A stretch of DNA of 64,000 nt from Thioclava sp. GXIMD2076 (GCF_037949795.1 NZ_CP149932.1:124001-188000); one strand, 5' to 3'; positions 25,866 through 33,130 are shown, numbered from the stretch's first letter. Translations and numbers: made by a program. Notes: generated from the sequence alone by a model not told the origin.

Positions 25866-26576
25866 TCAGCCGAACCGCTTGGCGATCATCTTGGCCAGTG
25901 TCCGGCCCAGATGGGCGGGCAGCCGCGTCTCGTAGATCCGCTCGGCCTCGGCAAAAAAGCCCAGCCGTTTCTGATAGACCGGCACCTTGTCCGACAGGAT
26001 CGCCACCCGCTCGGCAATCCCCGACGGCCCGCGCTTGTAGATGTCCTGCGTGAGCCCCGCCTTGGGCACGAAATAGCGTGCCCGCTTGGGTTTACGTTTG
26101 CGCGAGGCTTTGGTCGCGTTGGCCGCGCGGTCCCGCTGGGCATTCAGCGCCGAGAGCACCTGATTGCGCTCGCCCGTCGACCAATTGCCATAGGCATCGA
26201 GCCGCGCGCCCTCGGCAGGGATCACCGACTGGATGATGCCTTCAAAGGCGAGGTTCTGCGAAAGCAGCTTCTCGAAGCCCGTCTGGCCCCGCGGCCCGCC
26301 CTCTTCCTGCACCTTCAGGTAATGGCGGCGGCCAATCGTGGCCCGCTCTTCGACCGCGGCCTCCAGATCGGAGCTGCGGGCTTTGCGAACCCGGAATGCG
26401 TTCTGCGTGAACCGCGTCGGCCGGTCGAAGACCACCGTCATCCGCTCCGCCACATGCGCCCGCGCCTCTTCCGCCGTATCATTGAGCGCCCAGGTCGAGG
26501 CGATCACCACATCGCGCTTGGCCAGCGTGTCGAGCGCCGTGGTGAAGCCGGAGGTGTCGAGCAGTGGCTTGGGCAT
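25866..26576 (-). CDS. phage protein upstream of the terminase genes, unknown role
   Basis: A 236-residue basic protein (TKASRKRKPKRARY in the middle). An N-terminal helix pair with TRFTQNAFRVRKARSS resembles virion morphogenesis or minor tail proteins that are placed near portal genes in other phages, but the match is weak. It is the first gene of the late operon on this strand. It may be a DNA-binding or neck protein; no domain is certain. Confidence 0.5.
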   Translation of the reverse strand: MPKPLLDTSGFTTALDTLAKRDVVIASTWALNDTAEEARAHVAERMTVVFDRPTRFTQNAFRVRKARSSDLEAAVEERATIGRRHYLKVQEEGGPRGQTGFEKLLSQNLAFEGIIQSVIPAEGARLDAYGNWSTGERNQVLSALNAQRDRAANATKASRKRKPKRARYFVPKAGLTQDIYKRGPSGIAERVAILSDKVPVYQKRLGFFAEAERIYETRLPAHLGRTLAKMIAKRFG

Positions 26577-26664
26577 CGGGCTCTCCTGATTTCATGCCCA
26601 CACGGGTCATGCCGCGAGTTTGAGCAAGGCGACGTAGACACATCGGAAAGTTGCGATTACCATT

Positions 26665-26680
26665 ATCAACACACGTTGAT
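26665..26680. promoter_or_regulatory. perfect dyad ATCAAC-ACAC-GTTGAT
   Basis: A six-base perfect inverted repeat with a four-base spacer, 18 bases before the 26699 start codon and in the divergent gap to the late operon. It has the geometry of a small repressor site. Its arms are inverted relative to the FNR consensus. Confidence 0.4.
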
Positions 26681-26698
26681 GGGGAGGCAGTAGCAAGT

Positions 26699-26986
26699 AT
26701 GCCCTATTTTCTTAACGAGCAACGCCGGCTGGTCGAATCCATCCGCGAGTTGGAAAGCATCATCGCCCGCCGCGAACCCGAGGAAGGGGCCGACAGGAGC
26801 GAGAGGCTTCTCACGCTCAGCCACCTGCTCTCCCAGAAGCATGTCGCGCTGGCAGATCATATCGCCCTTTGCGAGCGCCTCGAGGTCGAGTTGCCCCTCC
26901 TCGAAACAGTCCGCCAAGATCTGGAGCGGACGCCTCTGGCCAACTTTACCGATATCTGGAAACAGAAACCTCCGCTCGGTCTCTAG
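26699..26986 (+). CDS. small helical protein, paralogue of the 27258 gene
   Basis: A 95-residue, highly helical protein with the N-terminal signature MPYFLNEQRRLVESI. The 27258 gene shares M-x-YF-x-NEQ-x-RLVE-x-I-x-EL and a second helix with the same spacing, so the two arose by duplication. The ATG at 26699 follows GGGGAGG at a good distance. Predicted structure is a two-helix coiled coil. No function is known to me. It is on the plus strand, opposite to the flanking lytic genes. Confidence 0.6.
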   Translation: MPYFLNEQRRLVESIRELESIIARREPEEGADRSERLLTLSHLLSQKHVALADHIALCERLEVELPLLETVRQDLERTPLANFTDIWKQKPPLGL

Positions 26987-27236
26987 CCGTTGGAAAGACA
27001 TCCGGACCGGGCGCGCCCTTCTCGCCCGAAAGAGAATCAGTAGCCCGCTCATTATCGCCGCAACTGACACCAGAAGCCATTTTCAATAACTGATATTTTT
27101 CATTCATTCCTCTGATAGGTTTATTCGAAAGCTTTAATCGGTTTCTACGTCCTGAGGGCGCGAGGTCACCCTGCTTGTCCGGACCTTTGCAATAGACAGC
27201 GCAACCGGCGCGTGAGTAGATCTGGTCAACATCCAT
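26946..27236 (-). CDS. possible small protein with strong ribosome site (uncertain)
   Basis: A minus-strand ATG at 27236 is preceded by TAAGGAGG at seven bases, the best ribosome site in this part of the window. The frame gives 96 residues, begins MDVDQIYSRAGCAVYC and overlaps the end of the 26699 gene. Composition is not clearly protein-like and I recognise nothing. It may be a real divergent gene, or the SD may belong to a shorter peptide. Confidence 0.25.
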   Translation of the reverse strand: MDVDQIYSRAGCAVYCKGPDKQGDLAPSGRRNRLKLSNKPIRGMNEKYQLLKMASGVSCGDNERATDSLSGEKGAPGPDVFPTARDRAEVSVSRYR

Positions 27237-27257
27237 TGATAAGCCTCCTTAGTACCG

Positions 27258-27506
27258 ATGCACTACTTCACAAACGAGCAACACCGACTGGTCGAAGCGA
27301 TCACCGAACTCACCCATCTAAGCGAGGAGGTCGCCAAGAGCGGCGAGGATGAAACCAGCCTCGAGGTCATCGACCGGCTGATCGAGGAGAAGCGCATGGC
27401 GCTCTCCATCCATGAGGAGTTGAGCGAGCATCTAGGTGTCGATCTGGTCCCTTCCTACGACATCCTCAACGAGATCGAGGTCGAGTACATGCAGAGTGAC
27501 GCCTGA
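27258..27506 (+). CDS. small helical protein, paralogue of the 26699 gene
   Basis: An 82-residue acidic helical protein starting MHYFTNEQHRLVEAI, clearly related to the gene at 26699 in the first helix and in the EKRMALSIHEELSEHLGVDL helix. The pair flanks 271 bases without a safe gene. No Shine-Dalgarno sequence is visible before the ATG; instead the reverse complement of one is present. Coding status rests on the similarity. Function unknown. Confidence 0.6.
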   Translation: MHYFTNEQHRLVEAITELTHLSEEVAKSGEDETSLEVIDRLIEEKRMALSIHEELSEHLGVDLVPSYDILNEIEVEYMQSDA

Positions 27507-27566
27507 AGCGGAACTTTTCGGGGATGGGCCCATTGAGATCCTGTCCCCATTGAAAAGGAGCCCGCT

Positions 27567-28325
27567 TTGCCCCTCGCCCTGCATATCGTCGCCCTCATCT
27601 CTCTCGCCCTCGCCATCGTCTGCGCCATCTGGATCGCGCAGGACGAGCGAAAGAGGCCGCAGCATATGTGGATCATGAACCTCGTCTGGCCGCTCTGCGC
27701 GCTCTTCGGCAGCGTTCTGGTTCTGGGCTTCTACCTGTCGGTGGGCCGCGCGCCGCTCAAGACGGAACAGCATCACGACCATCACGGGCACCAGCATGAT
27801 CACGGTCATGATCACGGTCATGATCACGGGCACAATATGTCCGGCCCGACCATGAAAACCGTCGCCAAAGGCGCGCTCCATTGCGGCAGCGGGTGCACCC
27901 TGGGCGATATCATCGCCGAATGGCTCGCCTTTTTCCTTCCGGCAGTGGCCGTGGCCTTCGGCTGGCAATGGATCTTCGCCGAGAAGATCTTTGCCGTCTG
28001 GGTTCTCGATTTCGTCCTCGCCTTCGGCTTCGGTGTCGCGTTCCAGTATTTCGCCATCAAGCCGATGCGCGACATCTCCAGAGGCGAAGCCCTGAAAGAG
28101 GCCGTGAAGGCGGATGCCGCCTCGCTCACCTCGTGGCAGATCGGCATGTATGGCTTCATGGCCATCGCCCATTTCTGGCTCTTCCCGCAGGTGCTGGGCA
28201 CCGAGCTGCGGACCAATTCGGTCGAGTTCTGGTTCGTGATGCAGATCGCCATGCTCTGCGGGTTTGTGACGGCGTTTCCGGTGAACTGGTGGCTGATCAG
28301 GATAGGCGTCAAGGAGGCCATGTAA
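27567..28325 (+). CDS. DUF4396-type membrane protein with His-rich loop
   Basis: A 252-residue inner-membrane protein with about six membrane segments. After the second segment comes a His/Asp/Gly-rich loop (HDHGHDHGHDHGH), encoded by repeats of CATGATCACGGT, followed by the conserved CGSGCTLGD motif of DUF4396. Such loops bind transition metals, so a metal-related role is plausible but not shown. The start is TTG at 27567 with AGGAG six bases upstream. It is in the plus-strand cargo block between early and late phage operons. Confidence 0.72.
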   Translation: MPLALHIVALISLALAIVCAIWIAQDERKRPQHMWIMNLVWPLCALFGSVLVLGFYLSVGRAPLKTEQHHDHHGHQHDHGHDHGHDHGHNMSGPTMKTVAKGALHCGSGCTLGDIIAEWLAFFLPAVAVAFGWQWIFAEKIFAVWVLDFVLAFGFGVAFQYFAIKPMRDISRGEALKEAVKADAASLTSWQIGMYGFMAIAHFWLFPQVLGTELRTNSVEFWFVMQIAMLCGFVTAFPVNWWLIRIGVKEAM

Positions 28326-28339
28326 GCGCGCATGAGAAA

Positions 28340-28368
28340 GCCCGGCAACGGTTTTATCCGTTCCGGGC
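28340..28368. terminator. convergent hairpin between DUF4396 gene and early operon end
   Basis: GCCCGGCAACGG and CCGTTCCGGGC pair with one bulged base around a six-base loop. It lies between converging genes. The minus direction is followed by TTTCTC, the plus direction has no T run, so it is at best a moderate terminator. Confidence 0.45.
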
Positions 28369-28413
28369 GCAGCTCTTGCGATGATGCCAATCTGGACGAC
28401 TTAGTTTTCACCG

Positions 28414-28944
28414 TCAATCCCTTTTCTTCGGGCAGGCCTCCACAAGGGCCTCGAGGCCCCTCTGGAGGCGATCCAGATGCCGGGCCTGCGCTTTGCCTCC
28501 TCCACACATACTGCCCAGAGATCCATCCCCCAGCACCACATGCGCGACCACAGGACGGGCGAATTGCGGCACATCGGCCCACATCCGGTGAAAACGCCGG
28601 CGCCGGTCCACATAGGCCCCTGCCCGATCCACCTGCCCCGACGCATTGACGACACCCAAGGCGGCAAGCGGATCACGCTGACGCTCGCCCTCGGCCGCAA
28701 AGGCCAGCGCCCGCGCCACATGGGCCTGTGCTGCGGTGAGCTGTTCCTTGCGCTCGTAACGGTCCACCCAGGTCTCGCGCCGCGCACGGATCGCGCCCTC
28801 GGGGTTTTCCGCCTTGCCCGTTGCCCGATCGACCACGATCACCTTCTCGAAGGTCTTGCCGCGCAGCTGCGCCGCCGTCGTCTGGCCCAGATCCCATGGC
28901 GAGGCCGCCATCGATACTTTCAGTTTCCGCATTGCCTTGCTCAT
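28414..28944 (-). CDS. hypothetical phage early protein
   Basis: A 176-residue basic protein from the ATG at 28944, which forms an ATGA overlap with the 28941 gene. It is Ala/Arg-rich, with a middle region (FHRMWADVPQFARPVVAHVVLGDG) that repeats across phage early proteins I cannot name. Its last position in the leftward early operon would fit replication or recombination support, but no motif proves it. Confidence 0.5.
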   Translation of the reverse strand: MSKAMRKLKVSMAASPWDLGQTTAAQLRGKTFEKVIVVDRATGKAENPEGAIRARRETWVDRYERKEQLTAAQAHVARALAFAAEGERQRDPLAALGVVNASGQVDRAGAYVDRRRRFHRMWADVPQFARPVVAHVVLGDGSLGSMCGGGKAQARHLDRLQRGLEALVEACPKKRD

Positions 28945-29525
28945 GCCCTGTCTCCTGCCTGCGCCAGTTGCGCAATTGCTTCGCATTTTTCCATCGCCAC
29001 CTGCCGCCTGTGGCGGAAGGCCATGTCGTCATCGGAGACCTGCCGGCCGGCGGCCATGTTCTCCTCGATCAGCATGAGGCGGCGCAGGTTATCCCGCGCC
29101 TTCTCGCGCAGCTGGCTGGCGGCGAAAGCGATGGGCCAGCGGCGGGTATCCTTGACCGCGCGGCGCAGTTCGGGCGCCCAGCCATCGCGCAGCGCCTCGC
29201 GCCCCATCGCACTGGCAAAGACCGCGCGCATCAGCGGGCTACCGGTCTCTTCGGGCGGATCGATCTCGGCGGCCTTCTTCAGGATCTGCGCACCCGCCCA
29301 GATCCGGTCACCACGCGCACCGCCCGGATGCGCGACGATCTCTTCCTTGAGCGCGTCGAGATTGATCCCGGACATATAGGCGAGCTTGCCGCTTACCTCC
29401 GCCACCATCTCCTCGAACCCCGCCTTGGTCACGGTCGAGGGGCGCCCGAGCCCCAGCCGCAAGAGCGGCTCGAAAAGCACCGCCCGCACCCGCTTCTCTC
29501 CGGCCGCCTGTTCCGCACTGTCCAT
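28941..29525 (-). CDS. hypothetical phage early protein
   Basis: A 194-residue, largely helical protein (starts MDSAEQAAGEKR), translated just before the 28414 gene through a four-base overlap. No domain recognised. It begins after the 29643-29705 cluster of CTGTC/GACAG half-sites, which probably contains its promoter and operator. The ATG at 29525 is preferred over one 15 codons earlier for lack of a ribosome site there. Confidence 0.5.
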   Translation of the reverse strand: MDSAEQAAGEKRVRAVLFEPLLRLGLGRPSTVTKAGFEEMVAEVSGKLAYMSGINLDALKEEIVAHPGGARGDRIWAGAQILKKAAEIDPPEETGSPLMRAVFASAMGREALRDGWAPELRRAVKDTRRWPIAFAASQLREKARDNLRRLMLIEENMAAGRQVSDDDMAFRHRRQVAMEKCEAIAQLAQAGDRA

Positions 29526-29642
29526 GTCACCTCTCCTTTTCTCAGCAGATCCCGACCTATCCACAGCCACCGCCCATTTCCGTCCGGGATGCGGGTAACT
29601 GTTATGTCTCTGTCTTTGTCCCTGTCGTGCAGGACACTTTTA

Positions 29643-29705
29643 AATCTGTCCGGAATTCGTCCAAATCTGTCTGGTGGACAGATTGAAGACAGTTTGGACA
29701 GAAAT
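29643..29705. promoter_or_regulatory. cluster of AATCTGTC / GACAGATT half-sites
   Basis: A perfect dyad AATCTGTC-TGGTG-GACAGATT (29664-29684) is flanked by a further AAATCTGTCC (29643-29652), a GACAGTTT (29688-29695) and a GGACAGAAA (29697-29705). It lies in the 180-base gap upstream of the 29525 start. The same half-site occurs in the 5.9-6.0 kb gap. Confidence 0.55.
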
Positions 29706-30338
29706 TCAGAAAGCCGAACGCGTCCGGTTCAGCTGCATCGAATGCGCCGACCAAGCGCCGAGGGCCTGCTCGATCCAGGCAGAGGTGCGATAGCCAGAGC
29801 ACCGCTCCGACAGCCAGTCCTCGATCCACAGCACCGCGCCATCCTGCTCGGCGAGGCTCGCGTTATAGCTGGCCAGCGTCGTGCGCAGACGCTGAAGGCG
29901 CTTGGCCTTGTTGGCCGCGTCATTCTTGGCCTGATTGTCATGCTTGCGGGAGATCGCGTCGGTGACCATCAGCAGCACATGCGGGTGATAGAGCCGCCGT
30001 GCCCCGCCCTTTGTCTGGCACGATTGCCACTTGTGCAGCGGGCCGTAATCCATCCGGCACAGCGCTTTGAAATGCGCCGAGTCGACACGCAGGTGGAAGG
30101 CGAGTTCGTCCAGATCATCGGGCAAGGTGCCCACCGGCGTCTGCTCCATCGAGATGCAGATCAGGTCGAAATAGAGCGCCCGGCATTCCGCTGTGCCCTT
30201 GGCCCGCATGGATGAGTTGAGCCAACGCCCGTGCTCCCAAGCCATGAAGTGATGGCTGTCGAGGCGAGTGTTCTCGTCGAAGGGATATTCGAGAAGATCC
30301 TCGGTATCGACCACAGTAAAGGCGCGTTCAACTCCCAT
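29706..30338 (-). CDS. hypothetical phage early protein, possible DUF1376-like region
   Basis: A 210-residue protein. A segment around residues 50-100 (ALYFDLICISMEQTPVGTLPDDLDELA) recalls the DUF1376/YdaU region found at the start of some phage replication proteins, where PLPDD precedes a helix. The rest is helical and basic with no signature I can name. It overlaps the 30328 gene by 11 bases. A role in replication is a guess from place. Confidence 0.45.
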   Translation of the reverse strand: MGVERAFTVVDTEDLLEYPFDENTRLDSHHFMAWEHGRWLNSSMRAKGTAECRALYFDLICISMEQTPVGTLPDDLDELAFHLRVDSAHFKALCRMDYGPLHKWQSCQTKGGARRLYHPHVLLMVTDAISRKHDNQAKNDAANKAKRLQRLRTTLASYNASLAEQDGAVLWIEDWLSERCSGYRTSAWIEQALGAWSAHSMQLNRTRSAF

Positions 30339-30792
30339 GACCCATCTCCTGTGCTTCGACCATCACCGGCACCCCGTGCGAGGCGGCCCATTGGACATCG
30401 GCCCAGACCTGCGGGCAGCGTGACCAGCCACGGCTTGCCGGCACCCAGATCGCGCCCGCCGCGTTGCGGATAGACGCCACCCAACGCGCCCATTGCCTAG
30501 GATCGCGGATGCCCAGATGCATATCGGCATCGAGATAGGCGGCGCCCAGCACCACCGGAGACACCGCCCCCACCCTGAAGCGCGCCAGCTCGCTTGCCGC
30601 GCGTGCGGCATCGAGCACCACGGTCTCGGGGATCTGCCAGCCATCGAGCACCAGCGGCGTCGAGACATAGACGATCCGCCCGCCCGAGCGTCTCGCGGCT
30701 TCGACCGGATCCACCCCGAAGGTGATCGGTGCCGCCCAGTCAAGCGGTTTGGCGGCGCGGGCCAGAGCGGCCCAATCCTCATGCGCGTTCAT
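30328..30792 (-). CDS. hypothetical phage early protein
   Basis: A 154-residue alpha/beta-type protein from the ATG at 30792 (MNAHEDWAALARAAK), overlapping its neighbours on both sides. It contains alternating strands (GRIVYVSTPLVLDG, ETVVLDAARAASELA, AAGAIWVPASRGWS) that could be a nucleotide-binding or nuclease fold, but no catalytic motif is clear. Confidence 0.5.
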   Translation of the reverse strand: MNAHEDWAALARAAKPLDWAAPITFGVDPVEAARRSGGRIVYVSTPLVLDGWQIPETVVLDAARAASELARFRVGAVSPVVLGAAYLDADMHLGIRDPRQWARWVASIRNAAGAIWVPASRGWSRCPQVWADVQWAASHGVPVMVEAQEMGHGS

Positions 30793-31267
30793 GGCGGACC
30801 ACATTCGGCACCGAGGCCAGAGGCAAACGTTTGATCCGATCGAGCGCGGTGAGCACGGCATCGCGCGCCTCCTCCAGCTCGCGCAGCACATTGGCATGGG
30901 TGATCGCATCGATCTGATCGCCGCATTTGGCCACCTCGGAGGCCGCCTCGCCGCTTTCCTTGTAGATGCTGGCCGCGATCTCGATCAGGCTGGCCGCCTC
31001 GGCGATCGGCGACATGGCCACCTGATTGCGGCGCAGGCTGCGCATGTAATCATTGATGCGGTCGGATTTCGTCACATGCTGGATCACGATCGCATCCATG
31101 ATCGTCCAGTCGAGCGAGCCATTGCGCCGGCGCGAGAACTGCGCCGGATCGGTCATCTGCCCCGCGAACTGCTCATAGGCCGGCTGGAACCGCGCGGGGC
31201 CCCGATCGGTCACCAGCAGTTCGGAGAGAATTTCGGAAATATCCTCGCGGATCTTCGTCTGGATCAT
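30779..31267 (-). CDS. hypothetical phage early protein, helical
   Basis: A 162-residue mainly helical protein (starts MIQTKIREDISEIL) with a leucine-rich C-terminal coiled-coil-like half (VLRELEEARDAVLTALDRIK). It follows the Cro-like gene by 79 bases and opens the leftward early operon. No family recognised. An alternative frame at 31264-31548 overlaps the Cro-like gene and is rejected. Confidence 0.5.
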   Translation of the reverse strand: MIQTKIREDISEILSELLVTDRGPARFQPAYEQFAGQMTDPAQFSRRRNGSLDWTIMDAIVIQHVTKSDRINDYMRSLRRNQVAMSPIAEAASLIEIAASIYKESGEAASEVAKCGDQIDAITHANVLRELEEARDAVLTALDRIKRLPLASVPNVVRHERA

Positions 31268-31346
31268 CGCGTCACCTTCGCAAGCGTTTTGATTTCCCCG
31301 CCATTCGTGACCTTGCCACAATGGGAGAATGGACAAGAAAACGGCA

Positions 31347-31568
31347 TCATCTTGCGGTCCCCTTTTTCGAAAGGAGTTTCTCCCGAAGGCAGAACAGCCG
31401 ATTGGCCGTAAGCCTGTGCCCGCGCCTTCTCGCTGCGGACATGATCAACCCATCGTATTTGGGAGGAATCGATTGACGATATTTCCAAGAAATAATCGTC
31501 CTTCGATTGACCCCTATATCGCGAGCCATCTCGCCGGCGTTCCGCCAAATGTCGAAAATCTCATCCAT
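31347..31568 (-). CDS. Cro-like HTH regulator
   Basis: A 73-residue basic protein with the helix-turn-helix segment NAGEMARDIGVNRRTIISW and the downstream IPPKYDGLI pattern shared by small Cro/YdaS-type phage regulators. It is divergent from the repressor-like gene at 31695; the gap between them holds an operator only 11 bases before this start. It would shut off repressor synthesis and open the lytic path. The ATG at 31568 is chosen; an upstream TTG would put the operator inside the gene. Confidence 0.68.
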   Translation of the reverse strand: MDEIFDIWRNAGEMARDIGVNRRTIISWKYRQSIPPKYDGLIMSAARRRGHRLTANRLFCLREKLLSKKGTAR

Positions 31569-31578
31569 ATGCCCATCG

Positions 31579-31595
31579 GTACGCAAAATGAGTAC
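31579..31595. promoter_or_regulatory. 17-bp operator O1 in the repressor/Cro gap
   Basis: GTACGCAAAATGAGTAC is an imperfect dyad of the same type as the three sites at 32214-32283, with GTACGC facing GAGTAC around AAAAT. Its place immediately before the Cro-like start codon is that of a phage repressor site. Confidence 0.65.
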
Positions 31596-31694
31596 GATAA
31601 GCAAGAAACAAAATGCGCCTCAGATGTTCGCAGATCAAATGCTAGTCTGCCCCTAACGCCGGGAGAACATCCCCAAACGCACCCAGGGGGCGAA

Positions 31695-31952
31695 ATGCTT
31701 GAAGAAGACGACAGCGCCGAGGCGATAGGCGCCCGACTGCGCAGGGTGCGAGAAATACTTGGCTTGAGCCAAGCCGAATTCGCCGAAAAAGCCGGAATGA
31801 CCAAACAGACCCTAAATGGGTTTGAGACCGGGCGGCGAGAGCTCACGCGGAATGCCGCCAAGAGCCTGCGCAAAACTTACGGGTTATCTTTTGAATTCAT
31901 GTATTTCGGGAACAAGGCAGACCTCCCGCACAGGATAGCGACCGAGCTATGA
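31695..31952 (+). CDS. XRE-family phage repressor-like protein
   Basis: An 85-residue protein consisting almost entirely of an XRE/Cro-CI helix-turn-helix (ARLRRVREILGLSQAEF then GMTKQTLNGFETG). It has no C-terminal cleavage domain of the LexA/CI type, so induction would not go through RecA cleavage of this protein. Start at ATG 31695 with GGGGG upstream; the longer frame (from 31329) reads through the Cro-like gene. Divergent to the Cro-like gene, it is the likely lysogeny repressor. Confidence 0.72.
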   Translation: MLEEDDSAEAIGARLRRVREILGLSQAEFAEKAGMTKQTLNGFETGRRELTRNAAKSLRKTYGLSFEFMYFGNKADLPHRIATEL

Positions 31953-32344
31953 GATAAACCTTCTGTCAAATCTATCCAGAAATCTAATGGCAGGCCTGTC
32001 AGGTGACGGGCCTTTTTCAGTTCTGCCATCCTATTCTGCTCAGCCAATTCCATAAACAACCCTTCGAATAAGCACGCGAACTTAGTCACTACTCAAATCT
32101 CGCAGGTTGCAAAATAATCAGCACAACCCGCTTTCGTAAAGAACAAAATAAGAACTTTTAATAGCTTGATATGCTGACTTAGGATCAACTCGCAGAGAAA
32201 TGCTCGAAACACAATACGCACACGGCGTATAAAAAGTATTCGTTTTGCGTACTTTTGTATTTGACGATACGCATTTTGCGGACTAGCCTTCATCACAACG
32301 GCAGCGACATATGAGCCTGCCGCCCCTCAGGATGGAGCCGCGTC
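31953..32344. other. 390-bp AT-rich regulatory gap
   Basis: No safe gene is seen; minus-strand frames at 31877-32089 and 32093-32296 lack ribosome sites and similarity. The right-hand part holds the triple operator and promoter of the plus-strand early operon. The AT-rich stretch 32090-32240 could also be a replication or nucleoid-protein target. Confidence 0.5.
32214..32283 (+). promoter_or_regulatory. triple 17-bp operator array overlapping an early promoter
   Basis: Three 17-base dyads lie in a row: ATACGCACACGGCGTAT (32214-32230, perfect), GTATTCGTTTTGCGTAC (32236-32252) and ATACGCATTTTGCGGAC (32267-32283). Centre distances are 22 and 31 bases, two and three helix turns. A promoter with -35 TTGACG (32261-32266) and -10 TAGCCT (32284-32289) has a 17-base spacer that is exactly the third operator. 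A bound repressor would block it. Confidence 0.72.
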
Positions 32345-32494
32345 ATGCAGACCTTTTACCAAGCAAAACGACCGAGATCGCCCATATGGGCCGCGCTCGG
32401 AATTGGCGCCGCCATCCTGTTCCTGCTGATCCATCTCGACCCGCTGGCGCAGATCACCTGCGCCCGATGGCAGGCCGAGAACCCTGCCTTCTGA
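32345..32494 (+). CDS. 49-residue single-span membrane protein
   Basis: A short frame begins with ATG at 32345 (GGATGGAG upstream) and encodes a basic N-terminus, one membrane helix (AALGIGAAILFLLIHL) and a short tail with one Cys, stopping at 32494. It is the first gene after the operator-controlled early promoter. Small membrane proteins at this place often act in superinfection exclusion or host takeover; no family is recognised. Confidence 0.55.
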   Translation: MQTFYQAKRPRSPIWAALGIGAAILFLLIHLDPLAQITCARWQAENPAF

Positions 32495-32580
32495 AATCGG
32501 TTGCCTGTGAACTGCTCGCAACCCAACTGCCGGGCGGCGCGCTGCTCGCCGCCGTCCGGCCTTTTCTCGAGGAGCCCATC

Positions 32581-32955
32581 GTGAACGCCATGACGCCCAT
32601 CCCCCAAAATACAGAGACGCCCGAGCTCCTCGCCCGCACGGCCCATAACATCAGCTGCGCCAACGCCGGCAAACCGCCGACGAAACCCGATGCCGATTTC
32701 AAGGTGGCCGAGGACAAAGCCTATCAGGTGACCGGCGACGAGCTGCGCCAGTTCATCGAGCAGTACGAGAGCCTCGAGGCCGAGAAGAAGGATATCGCCG
32801 GGCAGCAGAAGGACGTGATGGCCGAGGCCAAAGCCCGCGGCTACGACACCAAGATCCTCAGGAAGATCATCGCCCTGCGCAAGCGCGACAAGAACGACAT
32901 CGCTGAGGAAGAGGCGATCATGGACATCTACAAGCAGGCGCTCGGGATGGACTGA
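32581..32955 (+). CDS. gapR: GapR-like nucleoid-associated protein (DUF2312)
   Basis: A 124-residue protein whose last 80 residues match GapR/DUF2312: VTGDELRQFIEQYESLEAEKKD, then the AEAKARGYDTKILRKI helix, then EEEAIMDIYKQALGMD. GapR of alphaproteobacteria binds overtwisted AT-rich DNA ahead of replication and transcription. The GTG at 32581 with GAGGAG six bases before is preferred over the ATG at 32590. It is encoded in the prophage early operon, so it is probably a phage copy of the host protein that may steer replication or host chromatin. The N-terminal 35 residues are phage-specific. Confidence 0.85.
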   Translation: MNAMTPIPQNTETPELLARTAHNISCANAGKPPTKPDADFKVAEDKAYQVTGDELRQFIEQYESLEAEKKDIAGQQKDVMAEAKARGYDTKILRKIIALRKRDKNDIAEEEAIMDIYKQALGMD

Positions 32956-32962
32956 CAGAATT

Positions 32963-33130
32963 TGGCCCCGCGTTTTCCGGCGTTTCCACGGGGCCAGATC
33001 GGGTGGTGCTGCAACGGGACAAGGGCCAGCACCACCCGCCCTTTACGGGCTTCGGCCAGCGCCCTGCGAGGTGCTGCCCCAAGCTCCACCCGTCCCGCTC
33101 AACGCGGGACCGAAAGGCGCAAGCGGCCTT
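32963..33130 (+). other. three strong stem-loops in a non-coding stretch
   Basis: Between GapR-like and 33190 genes lie three perfect stems: TGGCCCCG/CGGGGCCA (32963-32996), GGGTGGTGCTG/CAGCACCACCC (33001-33037, 11 bp) and TCCCG-type/CGGGA (about 33095-33112), with a further short hairpin before TTTT at about 33130. No open frame here looks coding. It may be a structured leader, a small RNA or a processing region. Confidence 0.4.

Noticed and set aside
26665-26680. Possible FNR box
   Set aside because: The arms are ATCAA-N6-TTGAT, the reverse of the FNR order TTGAT-N4-ATCAA.
27796-27830. 12-bp tandem repeats as a possible CRISPR or iteron set
   Set aside because: They encode the in-frame His/Asp/Gly loop of the DUF4396 protein, with no spacers.
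31264-31548. 94-residue minus frame overlapping the Cro-like gene
   Set aside because: Overlaps the HTH gene in another frame and lacks a ribosome site and any motif.
31877-32089. 70-residue minus frame overlapping the repressor gene end
   Set aside because: Half of it is antisense to the repressor, and no Shine-Dalgarno sequence is present.
32093-32296. 67-residue minus frame across the operator array
   Set aside because: AT-rich stretch with operators and a promoter inside; no ribosome site.
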